This document shows, piece by piece, positions 32,798-42,233 of a stretch of 64,000 nt of DNA (position 1 is its first letter; every line of letters starts with the position of its first letter). Under the pieces are notes generated by a model. That model was given only the letters and a program-made list of their open reading frames with translations, was not told the origin of the DNA and did not search any database. Position numbers and translations under genes: made by a program. Source of the DNA: Bilabrum cf. latius (Eukaryota; Bigyra: Bicosoecida; Bigyra; Bicosoecida); the NCBI GenBank assembly GCA_965178125.1, contig OZ237736.1, positions 1,364,001 through 1,428,000 of the forward strand, read 5' to 3'.

Positions 32798-34042
32798 ATG
32801 AGCAACGATGATATTGAAAAAGAGTGGTAGCTTCTGAGATCAGGGCTGCCATCGCCTGAATCGGTGGAACTGGAGGCCCCAGGAGTGCTGCCAGTCGGCG
32901 CGACATCGAAGCCTCGAGTATACCCGTCAGTTATAGCTAGTCGTGGGTAGTGCGCCCCTAGGTTTGTTCTCAGGGGTTTTACGAGAGATGAACTCCCCCC
33001 AACCAAGTCTGTAAACCCTCCTGTCAAGCACATAGGGTGGCTGTACAAGCGCGGAGGGGGTACCTCCATGTTTGGCTCGAAAGGTTGGAAGCGACGAAGA
33101 TTTTATCTTTCGGGTAGCGTCCTGCGATACTTTAAGTCGTAGAAGGAACTGGATGCGTTCGAGGCTGGTTTTGGCACCACCAGCCCTGCTAGTCCCACTG
33201 GGTAGCCGTAGCTGGCTGCAGGTGACGATAGGATCGCTGGAAACGCAGCAGGACAAGGGCCAACCGAGCCTGAGGCAATCATCCGCTCAAAGAGCCTCAA
33301 CTTGGTCCACAAGTTCCCCGTAGTAGATACTCAGGCTTCGTCTGGACGAACAGCTCCATCGATTCGAAGGCGCAGGGTGCAGTCCTCCGGCGCAGCAGCA
33401 GCAGCAGCCGCCCTGACCCTTCCAGTGGGCTCTCCCTTGGCCCGCGCAGCTGACTCGTCTCAGTCTAGTGGCTCAGGTAGCCAATCGGTGCCTCCGACTC
33501 TGCCCCGAGCAGCCGCTGGCGGATCCAGCGGAGGGAATGGCAGCGGCAGCGAACCCTCCTCGCGCCTGGGTCTGCCAGTGGGGCTAGGGCTAGGAGCAGC
33601 CGCTGGCGGATCCAGCAGAGGGAATGGCAGCGGCAGCGAACCCTCCTCGCGCCTGGGTCTGCCAGTGGGGCTAGGGCTAGGAGCAGCCGCTGGCGGGGCG
33701 GGGCACGGAGGGGCGGGGCCAGGCATGGCCACTGGTAGTGGTGGGGCGGGATCGGAGGCGGGTGTGACGAGTGCGGGGGCTCAATCGCCAACCACGGCAG
33801 GAGCGGCGGCGGGGCTAGGGCTAGGGGCCATCGTGGTGTACGGCGGGTGGATGCGTCGTCTTCGCGGCTACGAAGAGGCCACGAGGAATCACGTCCTACT
33901 GTTGCTCCCCCCCTTGGGCCACCGCGTGTACTTCGTATCGGCGGAGAGCGAGCTGGAGCTGCAGGGGTGGGAGAGGGCGCTGCGGCTGGGGGGTATGCGG
34001 GACGTGCCGCCGGACGATGATTCCGAGCTGCCGCCCGGCTGA
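32798..34042 (+). CDS. Split PH-domain protein
   Basis: Single exon, 414 residues, ATG 32798, TGA stop, with in-frame TAG at 32828, 32948, 33140, 33203 and 33209. The N-terminal part of a PH domain is clear: HIGWLYKRGG, then SKGWKRRRFYLSGSVLRYFK, S, TAG, KELDAF. Many PH domains have E or Q at that TAG position (YFKSEKD/YFKSQKE), supporting TAG = Gln. The C-terminal part of the same domain (HRVYFVSAESELELQGWERA) comes about 230 residues later, after a Gly/Ala/Ser-rich insert containing two 29-residue repeats. The protein probably binds phosphoinositides at a membrane; the partner is unknown. Confidence 0.75.
33509..33682 (+). repeat. 87-bp tandem duplication within PH insert
   Basis: Two near-identical 87-bp units plus the start of a third encode a Gly/Ser/Ala-rich segment (AAAGGSS ... 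GLPVGLGLG). In frame. Confidence 0.9.
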
Positions 34043-34229
34043 TCAATGCGTTGATCCAAAAGAAAATCTTCTGCAGTACTCCAGTTTAGTTGCGCTATCC
34101 TTTTCATCTCTTGCTAGCACTGTGGGCGCAAAACCCTGATCTTCTTCATGAAATGTTGGTTGCAACCGCCTGGCCGCTGCGATCCACGTGTCGTACAAAG
34201 TCGGAGAGGTACCTCCTTGGGTTCGTCCG

Positions 34230-35121
34230 ATGATCACTGCGCTAGCTGCCGCAGCATCCTCTTTTTTGCTGCTTGAGGTGGCTCTTGCAGCGCCAAAGAG
34301 CCGCTTTGCGAAGGAGATTGACGTCCACAAGCTTGATAAGGTACGTCAACCCGGCTGTTGCAGATGCCAACAGAGTTCGCCGTCTTGGTCCAGTATTCCA
34401 TTGGAACGATCAACCTCGCGTTTTTCCTGCAGGAATGGGCCGAAGATGACGTTGAGAGCGACAACTGGCACGAGGATACCTACGAGTGGAGGCAAAAGGA
34501 CCAAAAGAAGAAGCAGAAGCCATTCGACCCGAAAAACCCGGACGCATTCTTGGCACAAGCCATGTCAGGCAGTGGTATGCAGATGCTATTTGTAACTCTG
34601 AAGGAAGAGTTCCATCAGCATAAAGACTAGACTGCAGAGCTTGCGGTAAAGTGGCAAAGTGAGGTGGTTTGTCCCTTCTTCCCCTTGTTTCAGGAGCTTG
34701 TTTGGCGCATGCTACCATTTTTCGATATATTGTGTTCGTCCTAAGTACTTTGACTCTCGCAGCTTTGCTCCAGACGGATGGTGTCGGAGTTAAGGTATAC
34801 CCACTTGGCGCAAACCAGGTAATCTTTACACAAGAGGATGGCCGCGTGATGCAGACGAAGGGATTCGTCCTGCAGCAGCCAGAGGTTCTCAAGTTCCGCT
34901 GGAAGGACACAGATTACTACCCCGAGGGGTCGGAGCACGACCCCAAGAACAAGGGCAAGGTCAAGAAGGGGAAGAAGAAAGGCAAGAAAGGCAAGAAGGG
35001 GAAGAAGAAGGGCAAGAAAGGCAAGAAGAGCAAGTCAGCCTCATCCTCGGACAAGTCCGCGGGTTCACGTCCCTCGGAGCGGCCCCCTACGCCCGTGCCA
35101 CCTGCCAAGGAGGACCTGTGA
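34230..35121 (+). CDS. MESD-like ER chaperone
   Basis: MESD/Boca is an ER chaperone for beta-propeller/EGF modules of LDL-receptor-family proteins in animals. Exons 34230-34340, 34433-34658 and 34763-35121 give 231 residues. Exon 1 is a signal peptide (MITALAAAASSFLLLEVALA). Exon 2 has EWAEDDVESD, PFDPKNPDAFLAQAMSGSG and MQMLFVTLKEE, matching the MESD order (E-x-W-E-x-DD, LDPSNPEALLK, MMFVTVS). Exon 3 has LLQTDGVGVKVYPLGANQV and IFTQEDGRVMQTKGFVLQQP, matching the D-R-A-I-F-M-L-R-D-G region. A TAG at 34628 lies in exon 2 between conserved blocks. The C-terminus is a Lys-Gly array followed by a Ser/Pro tail; no HDEL-type signal is seen. Confidence 0.75.
34965..35030 (+). repeat. Lys-rich GKKGKKG array
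   Basis: Short imperfect aag/ggc repeats in the last exon of the MESD-like gene encode a strongly basic tail. Confidence 0.8.
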
Positions 35122-35261
35122 TATGGGTGGCACCATGCCCTGTGGGTCGAAGGATAGCGCAGCGCTGCAGCAGCCATGCGTTTGGACGATGGATTCCACG
35201 ATGACACTAGCATATCCACAGCGCACTCGACTGTTCAATTCCCTTTCTCGCGCGAAGGGGA

Positions 35262-35375
35262 GACCAGCCGCCCTTCAGTGGAGGCGCTCTCGAACGGTTC
35301 TAATCCTCCGGTCGAAGAGACCAGCCGCCCTTCAGTGGAGGCGCTCTCGAACGGTTCTAATCCTCCGGTCGAACG
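35262..35375. repeat. 57-bp tandem duplication across a stop codon
   Basis: Two 57-bp units (35262-35318 and 35319-35375). Each holds the last 14 codons, the TGA and a short 3' flank of the reverse-strand lipoate-ligase-like gene, so a second copy of the gene's end sits just downstream of the real one. Confidence 0.9.
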
Positions 35376-36435
35376 GTTTCTTGGGCCTGTCTGCGACCGG
35401 TACGTCGAGCAGCCGCTCCGCCTCTTCAGCCGTCATTCCCGCCGCCTCCCAGGCATCCTCCTCACTGACGTGCTCCACGTCATCGAACCACATCCCGAGC
35501 CCGTCCACCACGGCGCTCGCCAGCTCCTCCGGCCCCGCCAGTCCACCCGACTCTCTTCGGGCCGTCGTGAGGAAGTCCTCGTGCGATCGGTCCCCACGGT
35601 ATGCCGGCCGCTTGGGCGGGAGCTTGAGGACGCGCATGAGAGCGGGGTCCATGTTCGTCAGGAAGCTCGTGTGGTGCACGAAGCGCCCCCTTGTGATGGT
35701 CTGCGCGTTGCCCCCCACCTTGCGGGGCCCGAAGCAGTAGTCGTGCTCGGACAGATGGAAGGGGCCGGACGGGCCTCGTGCCACATCGACGAATCCTCTC
35801 GAGGTAGCTCTGCGCCGCAGGGCGAGCAAATCGCTGTCCTCTCTCGGTTGGGTTTCACCTGCGGTCATAGGCTCTGCAGATCCGAACAAGGGCGCATATG
35901 CCCTACTGTACAGCTCCGATGTCCACGCCATGATCTCTCGTGGGTGTTTCGGCACGCCATCGCCGGAGTTGAGAATCAAGGATCCAAAAAAGGTGTCCTG
36001 ATCGGCCACAACCGTGCCGCCGCCCGTGAACCTTCGAAGCACATCTACCTCTGCACTGCGGATGACAGCGGGAGGTAGCAGCGATTCCGGGGGAAGGCAC
36101 TATTACTCAATAGGACAACAAAAGCGTGTGGTGGATGACGTCTGCACTAACCTGGCCGCCGCAGTCGAATCAATCAATTCGCTTGCCACGCCGGACATGC
36201 CTAGGACTACTGTTGGCCTCTACAAGCCAGAACCAACAACACACCTGTAAATATGAGGATAGTGAATAGGAAAATGCGGAATGAATCGGGACCAAGGAGC
36301 TTGGGCGGGGCATGCAAAAGGCCGGACATACCAATCATGCTGTGTCCTCCGAAGCAAAGCCTCCTCAAGAATTAAGCACTTGCCAATGCTGATGCGAGCA
36401 AGCTGCAGAGCAAACACTTTCCTGCTACCAATCAT
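35332..36435 (-). CDS. Lipoate-protein ligase A-like protein
   Basis: Member of the BPL/LplA/LipB acyl-transferase fold that attaches lipoyl groups to 2-oxoacid dehydrogenases or GcvH in mitochondria or plastids. Reverse-strand exons: 36435-36332, 36244-36152 and 36055-35332 (306 residues, TGA). Splicing gives ISIGKCLILEEALLRR, HDWCVVGSGL then TAG (36220), RPTVVLGMSG, and AEVDVLRRFTGGGTVVADQD with the RR-x-[ST]-GGG-T-V signature. Later blocks are GGNAQTITRGRFVHHTSFL and KRPAYRGDRSHEDFLT. The short first exon and the TAG hide half of the gene from a standard search. No clear transit peptide is visible on the chosen start. Confidence 0.85.
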
Positions 36436-36628
36436 GCGTTGATGGGCATACCGCTAGTCATCCTATTCGATGCCAAGGACAGTGAAATTGCAGTCATCAT
36501 GGAAGGTTCACCGATTTCGTTCAAGACGGCCCGCCGGTCAACAATCGGCGCATTTCACACGCCGTTCGGTGATCTTTGCGAAATCAAACTCCAAACGAGT
36601 AATTCCAGGCGAGTATTAATCGCAAGGA
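36436..36628. promoter_or_regulatory. Divergent intergenic region LplA-like / RGS-FSP1 copy 1
   Basis: 193 bp between two divergent start codons. A short forward frame through it overlaps the next start in another phase and is not convincing as a gene. Confidence 0.35.
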
Positions 36629-39600
36629 ATGGGATGCTGCTACAGCGCCGTTCAACCTGTCGGAAAAGGATGTCAAAGTGACGTAGACCGAAGCATGCTG
36701 CTCGACCGGCTAGGCAAGAGAGATGGACGAATTGGGGGAGACCTAGAGGACGACCGGATGAGCGGAAGATGAGAGGCGTGCGAAAGTAGATGGAGGAGAT
36801 ATGGTGCAGGACTGGGCTAAGAGCGATCCGAGGAACCGTTAGGTTGAGGGACGGAGAAAGGAAGCTTTGGAACAGGTAGAATGACGTCAACGAGGCACTG
36901 CAGACGAGATTGGTAAGGCGGATGGCGCCACGAGCAAGTCTGTATGGATGGTGAGAAGACGGAGTGGATGGGACCTGCAGATGGAAGTGGTGAATCTTTC
37001 ATCTGTATGGTTGCGGACGAAAGTCCACCGTCATGGTTATGCTGTCTTGTGCAGCACCCATTGTTCGGTTATGCTTGACCCTAAATCAGATTTCAGATTT
37101 CAGATTTTTTTTTTCGAGGATCCAGGAGCCTTAGCTGCACCACAACCCCACCACGGCGGGCAATAGGTGCTGCTAGGTCATCCTGAGTGAACTCGGGAGC
37201 CTCGACGAGTGCCACAGAGTTTGAGCTTTGGACGAGGGTCCATTGTGAGATCTCGAAGGTGATGATGATGAGTGAATGTAATGATACGACTTTTTCAGAT
37301 TTTTGTAGGCGCGTGGCGCTACTATGATCAGGGGTAAACCCTATGATCAGGTAAGTAATCATGACAAGGTAAGTCTGAACGTGATTGCGCCGGACGATCT
37401 CTTCTACTGCAGAACGCATGGGATCCAATTCCTGTATGGCGCGAGAGTGCTGATCGACGTGATCAACTACGGTTGGGAGTACGACTTCCAGAAGGACGAA
37501 TGGAAGTCAGGGGCCAAACTCCCAAAAGTCAAGCGGGTTAGCCTGGAGCCGTTCATACGCAAGCTCCGAGACATTTGCTGGTACAACCCCGTCGCGGAGG
37601 CACGGGACGAACTAGCCAACATGTTCGAGTTCATCGGCGATGCAGTCGCGGAGGTCCGAAAGACTGGCATGTACGTATCCATGGCTCAAGTGGAACTGAA
37701 TGACTACCAGAACGCGATCGCATTCTGCTCATTCAAGTGGACAGAGATGGGCAAACTTGAGACTACCGAAGGAGAGAAGTGGCGCCAAGCCATCCTGGAG
37801 CCCGAAAAGTTTGACGTACCTCAGCCACGCAGGAAGAAACGGGCCAAGAAGAAGAAGAAGAAGAAGAAGGACAAGGCTACAGAACCAGAGCCAGAGACCC
37901 AAGCAGCAGCAAGTGTATCGACACCAACGGCTATCAACACGTTCACCCGCGAGGAGGATCCCGACCAATCGCGGTCTTCGCACACTAGCCCTCCAGCGAG
38001 CCAGGTGAAACTGGAGGAGTGCACAACCACCACAGATCTAGGCCACGCCGAGATCGACAATATCAAGGCCCGGAGAGGGGCCAGTGGCAGCTGGGCTGCT
38101 GCTGATGGAGAGCCACTGGAAGCTGATGCGGATGGGTACATCAAGGGGACGGAGTGCGCTGCCTGGGGCAGGCCTCCAGGAGAGGAAGGAACGGAGGGCG
38201 CTGCCTGGGGCAGGCCTCCAGGAGAGGAAGGGACGGAGGGCGCTGCCTGGGGCAGGCCTCCAGGAGAGGAAGGGACGGAGGGCGCTGCCTGGGGCAGGCC
38301 TCCAGGAGAGGAAGGGACGGAGGGCGCTGCCTGGGGCAGGCCTCCAGGAGAGGAAGGGACGGAGTGCGCTGCCTGGGGCAGGCCTCCAGGAGAGGAAGGG
38401 ACGGAGTGCGCTGCCTGGGGCAGGCCTCCAGGAGAAGAAGGGACGGAGGGCGCTGCCTGGGGCAGGCCTCCAGGAGAGGAAGGGACGGAGGGCGCTGTGT
38501 GGGGTTGGCCTCCAGGAGAGGAAGGGACGGAGTGCGCTGCCTGGGGCAGGCCTCCAGGAGAGGAAGGGACGGAGGGCGCTGCCTGGGGCAGGCCTCCAGG
38601 AGAGGAAGGGACGGAGTGCGCTGCCTGGGGCAGGCCTCCAGGAGAGGAAGGGACGGAGGGCGCTGCCTGGGGCAGGCCTCCAGGAGAGGAAGGGACGGAG
38701 GGCGCTGCCTGGGGCAGGCCTCCAGGAGAGGAAGGGACGGAGGGCGCTGCCTGGGGCAGGCCTCCAGGAGAGGAAGGGACGGAGGGCGCTGCCTGGGGCA
38801 GACCTCCAGGAGGCGGGTCAGACCAGAAGAACGGGGAAGGGGCAGGAAGGTCAGGGCGTCCTCCACCCCCATGGCCCGATGGAGACGGGAATGGGGACAT
38901 GAGTGCAATGGGCTGGTGGAGTCCGGCACTCAATGGTCATCGCGACACCTCCTGCGCAGCAGATGGTGCCCATGACTCGGCTAAACTATTAACTTCTACC
39001 AGCCGAGTTCATGGAGCTGTCGTCTTGCCTGTGGTGGAGAACGCGCGAGGCCTCCGGTGGATTTTGAACTGGCAACAGTTTCCACAGAGCCGGAATCGGA
39101 AAGGAGCTGGCATGCCGGTGGTCGGGAAGCCCTCCTATGGGTATCGAGCCCGAGGCTCCAGGAGTTTCAGTTGCGCCACAACCCCACCACGGCGGGGTAT
39201 AGGCGTTTCTGGATCATCCTGAGTGAGCTCGGAAGTCTCGATAAGTGCCACAGAGAATTAGTTTTGGGCGAGGGTCCAAGGCGAGGTCTCGAAGGTGATG
39301 ATGACGATTGATTATGAAGATACGACTTTTCACAGATTTCAGGCATCAATGAAGCCCGTAACCAGCTGGTGGATGATGTTGCTGGCCAAGAATACGCAAA
39401 CATACGAGATTTCGACGACATCACGGTTGATTCTATCTTCGAGCACCCGCTTCTCCGGCAACTATTTATGATTTTCGTGTCGAGCCGACTGGCGGAAGAG
39501 AATGGACGCTTCCTGCTCGACATGCGGGAGCTGAACAAGAACAGCATCGCCATGAGCGAGGTCATATTGCGCACGGCAATCGATTTTATGTAAGGCGATC

Positions 39601-41756
39601 GCTTTGATCCACCTGTGGGGTTGTGGACTGCAGAACAGCTGCGGTCAACTTCGCTTCACTACCCGTGGATTTCTCATTCGTCTCCCCGCAGAGTCGATGA
39701 ATACATCCGGCGTTCGTCTCCGATGTGCATCAACCTTCCTGATACCATTCGGCGAAACGTAGAGCGTAAAGCAGACGACAGAGACACCACCGAAGGAGCA
39801 GAAATACTGCTAGCACTGGGGTCAGCCGATTCGGAGATTCGCAGGCTGGTTCGGTCCAACTTCCTCAGCGAGTTCAAGCGATGGCTAAAGGGCGAAGGCG
39901 CTGTTGAAGGATTCTAGGCCGCGGCGCCGCTGCGAGCCCTGGATGGCCGCAAACGAGTCGTGATCATCGGCGGGGGCTTCTGCGGGGCCTTTGCAGCTCG
40001 AGAGCTTGATCAGCATCCGGGGCTGCACGTGACCATGGTAGATACCAAGAGTTTCATGGAGTACACACCATCGGTGCTGAAGGTGTTTTGTCGTCCAGAC
40101 TACCACGAGAAGATCATCGTGCCTCACGGGGCCGTGGTGAAAAGAGGCGACGTTGTAGTGGGCGCCGTGCGAGCCATCCGGGACCGCGAGATAGTGGTGA
40201 ATCAGGCGTCTATCCCATTCGACTTTGCAGTGGTGGCCACTGGTACTCACTACCCTTAGCACTTCAAGAGCGTTGCCATCAGCTCGAAGTTCCGTGGCAA
40301 GCAGGTGGCACAGCAGCGCAAGGTGATGGACCAGGCCAAGAGCATCTGCATTGTGGGCGGCGGCTTTGTCGGGTGCACGTTGGCCAGCGAGATCAAGGAG
40401 ACGATGCCCGATACGGAGGTGTCTCTCGTGCACTCCCGCGCCCGGCTCATGCAGCGCCTCGTGCACTCGGGGGCGGGGGACCCGCACGAGCTGGCCGTGG
40501 CGCGGTTGCGGGAGCTGGGGGTGCAACTGTTCATGGAATAGCGAGCCACGAGCTGGGACCGGAGGGCCAGGCAGGTCATCACCACGGGCGGGGCAAGAGT
40601 GGACGCGGACCACGTGTTCTGGTGCGGAGGTCCTGAGCCCATGACCAAGTTCATGGTCCCGCACTTGCCGCAGACTCTGGACAGCCGGGGGTACATCCAG
40701 GTGGACGCTCACCAGCAGGTGGTGGGTGCCTCAGGTGTGTTTGCCGGAGGCGACTGCATGGTGTATCGGCTGGGGGACAACGACAGGGAGGCGAGGCAGC
40801 GGTTGCGTACCTTGGGAGCAGTGGATGCTATCCAGCTGCACCACGACTTTGTGGCATCTCTGGACAAGCCCGGGGGAGAGGTGGACGGGGGCGGGGAGCA
40901 AGGCGGGGAGGACGTGGCATTGTCGGGCATGAATGGGACAGGGGCTAGGCACGACAAATTGACGACAGGGCTAGCGCACAAGCACGCCGGCGCAGGAAGC
41001 GGCCTTGGCGTGGTTAGCAAGGGAAGCGAGGGTGGTGGTCTTCAAGGTGGCGATTACAGTCGCGAGACCGAGGGAGGAAGCAGTCCCACGGCATCCAACT
41101 GTCGAGGGCGAGCATATCTGGTCGAAGTGACCCGCAAGGATACGATGTCAGGGTCATTGTCACAGCATGGGCGAAGTGACAAGCGAGGCACCGGCATGGC
41201 ATGGGGGGATCGCGCCACAATCGGGTCTCTGTCACAGCATGGGCGAAGTGACAAGCGAGGCACAACCACATCTGAATGGAGGGATCGTGACACCACAGAG
41301 CCAGTTGGGAGCACTTAGGTCGCCACTGTGAAACCATAGGTAGTTTTAACTGGTGATCCAACAGTTGGGAGCACTTAGGTCGCCAATGTGAAACCATAGG
41401 TAGTTTCAACTGGTGATCCAAGGTAGCCCCAGTCCCAGACGCAGTCCTCGGTGGCCCTGCCCAGCGACACGGGCTGCGTGCACGAGGAGAAGATGGCCAA
41501 GAACGCCATCCAGCACGGCATCATCATCGCAGAGAACATCAAGAGGCAGCTGGAGGGGACCAGCCTGAGGGCGCGCAAGCCCGAGGTGGGCATCAACCTC
41601 ATGATCATAGCCATGGGACTCAAGAAAGGTATCATGGTGCAGAACGGGGTGGCCCAGGCGGGGGACTTTGTGGCCAAGAAGGACTGGATCGAGCAGACGG
41701 TGATTGGTGAGCTTGTGGAGGGAAAGCACATCCAGCACATTGTGGGGGCGTTCTGA
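36629..41756 (+). CDS. RGS domain - AIFM2/FSP1-type oxidoreductase fusion, copy 1
   Basis: Exons 36629-36713, 39343-39589 and 39692-41756 give 798 residues (TGA). The N-terminus MGCCYS fits N-myristoylation (Gly2, Ser6) plus palmitoylation (Cys3, Cys4). An RGS domain follows (HPLLRQLFMIFVSSRLAEEN, DEYIRRSSPMCINLPDTIRR, then RSNFLSEFKRW). After TAG 39915 comes the flavoenzyme: FAD motif VVIIGGGFCGAFAARELDQ, NAD motif CIVGGGFVGC-TLASEIKE, SLVHS, and VFAGGDC. The order and the GGG-x-x-G-x-E-x-A-x-EIK pattern fit FSP1, a myristoylated NAD(P)H:CoQ reductase. A 170-residue variable linker splits the enzyme before KMAKNAIQHGIIIAENI and MIIAMGLKKGIMV. TAGs are at 39915, 40257, 40539, 41316, 41337, 41376, 41397 and 41424. 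Intron 1 is 2,629 bp with GC-AG borders. The conserved Glu of the second Rossmann motif is Thr here. Confidence 0.8.
36720..36960 (+). mobile_element. Possible decayed non-LTR retrotransposon tail
   Basis: One frame reads RPRGRPDERKMRGVRK, then TAG, then a stretch ending RLRDGERKLWNR. The GRP-rich run followed by a D-x-x-K-W-like segment recalls the C-terminal end of some LINE-type reverse transcriptases. There is no catalytic domain, so this is only a hint of a relic. Confidence 0.25.
37115..37308 (+). repeat. Left copy of 190-bp direct repeat in intron
   Basis: Roughly 80% identical by eye to 39151-39342. Shared landmarks are the cacaaccccaccacggcggg core, tcatcctgagtga, tcgaaggtgatgatga and a final gatacgac-tttt...cagattt ending in an AG like a 3' splice site. 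Confidence 0.85.
37324..39222 (+). CDS. Intron-nested ORF: Lys-rich protein with 16 x 14-residue repeats
   Basis: ATG 37324 to TGA 39220, 632 codons, no TAG. The first 170 residues look like an ordinary soluble protein (APDDLFYCRTHGIQFLYGAR, VINYGWEYDFQKDEW, LANMFEFIGDAVAEVRKTG), then a poly-Lys tract, then 16 units of TEGAAWGRPPGEEG, then a unique tail that runs into the right direct repeat. I do not recognise the family. It lies wholly inside intron 1 of RGS-FSP1 copy 1, on the same strand. It could be a nested host gene, cargo of an insertion, or non-functional; the reading frame survives a long minisatellite, which argues for translation. Confidence 0.5.
   Translation: MIRGKPYDQVSNHDKVSLNVIAPDDLFYCRTHGIQFLYGARVLIDVINYGWEYDFQKDEWKSGAKLPKVKRVSLEPFIRKLRDICWYNPVAEARDELANMFEFIGDAVAEVRKTGMYVSMAQVELNDYQNAIAFCSFKWTEMGKLETTEGEKWRQAILEPEKFDVPQPRRKKRAKKKKKKKKDKATEPEPETQAAASVSTPTAINTFTREEDPDQSRSSHTSPPASQVKLEECTTTTDLGHAEIDNIKARRGASGSWAAADGEPLEADADGYIKGTECAAWGRPPGEEGTEGAAWGRPPGEEGTEGAAWGRPPGEEGTEGAAWGRPPGEEGTEGAAWGRPPGEEGTECAAWGRPPGEEGTECAAWGRPPGEEGTEGAAWGRPPGEEGTEGAVWGWPPGEEGTECAAWGRPPGEEGTEGAAWGRPPGEEGTECAAWGRPPGEEGTEGAAWGRPPGEEGTEGAAWGRPPGEEGTEGAAWGRPPGEEGTEGAAWGRPPGGGSDQKNGEGAGRSGRPPPPWPDGDGNGDMSAMGWWSPALNGHRDTSCAADGAHDSAKLLTSTSRVHGAVVLPVVENARGLRWILNWQQFPQSRNRKGAGMPVVGKPSYGYRARGSRSFSCATTPPRRGIGVSGSS
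38147..38818 (+). repeat. 42-bp minisatellite, 16 units
   Basis: Sixteen tandem 42-bp units. Unit variants differ by C/G at the third residue (TEC/TEG), and one diverged unit reads AVWGW. All preserve frame. Confidence 0.95.
39151..39342 (+). repeat. Right copy of 190-bp direct repeat, ending at the acceptor
   Basis: Partner of 37115-37308; its last bases form the 3' splice site used by exon 2 of RGS-FSP1 copy 1. Confidence 0.85.
41160..41420 (+). repeat. Two tandem duplications in the copy-1 linker
   Basis: A gsLSQHGRSDKRGT unit occurs twice (about 41154-41262). A 60-bp unit around gttgggagcacttaggtcgcc occurs twice (about 41304-41422) and contains TAG codons in both copies. The linker of copy 2 has neither. 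Confidence 0.85.
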
Positions 41757-42233
41757 TCACCAAGCCTCCATCCGACGTGGAAGCGCAGCAACGCTGGCTT
41801 CTGGCCCGGAACTTATGTGCTCTATCATGGTGCAGCAGCATGATGGCGGCCTTAAGCAGAATAGTCGATTGGATGGCTATATGACGAGTCGGGTGCCAGC
41901 ACTGCCCAGCGGGGTATTTGCTGTCAACGTTCAAGTCCATGAGTCGAATGCGACCCGAAAAGCAGCGCAGGGCTAGCAGCCTTAGTTTGAGTTCGAAAAT
42001 TATTGCAAGATTGTCCCCCCGCCGATTTTTTTTTCCTTCCAGTCGTCTCGACTCTCGGGTTGGGCCCTTCAACGAATATTCGTGCTCGCCCAGTTCCCCA
42101 GGGGGATCTCGCCGAACACACGAAGGCCTACCCGGCTGCTGCTGCGTCACCCAAACACAACCACCCCACCTGTGTGCGTCAAATTGTGAGATTGATCCGC
42201 ATACTTCTTTATTGTATCTGCAACACTAACAGG
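41757..42233. other. Spacer between tandem RGS-FSP1 copies
   Basis: 477 bp with no supported gene; it should contain the terminator of copy 1 and promoter of copy 2. It does not resemble the DNA upstream of copy 1. Confidence 0.45.

Larger units (their letters stand above)
36714..39342 (+). other. 2.6-kb GC-AG intron carrying inserted DNA
   Basis: The donor is CTAG/GCAAG and the acceptor TTTCAG/GCATC. Joining them restores LGINEARNQLVDD, which matches LGISQAHNQLVDD in copy 2, where no intron exists. The intron holds a possible decayed retroelement tail, two 190-bp direct repeats and a 632-codon ORF with a minisatellite. Confidence 0.7.

Noticed and set aside
36439-36681. Forward 80-codon ORF before RGS-FSP1 copy 1
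   Set aside because: It overlaps the real start codon in another frame, shows no domain and lies in a divergent promoter region; at most an upstream ORF.
37821-38933. Reverse-strand and alternate-frame ORFs over the 42-bp repeat
   Set aside because: The unit is 42 bp, so all six frames are open. Only the forward frame continues into non-repetitive coding sequence on both sides.
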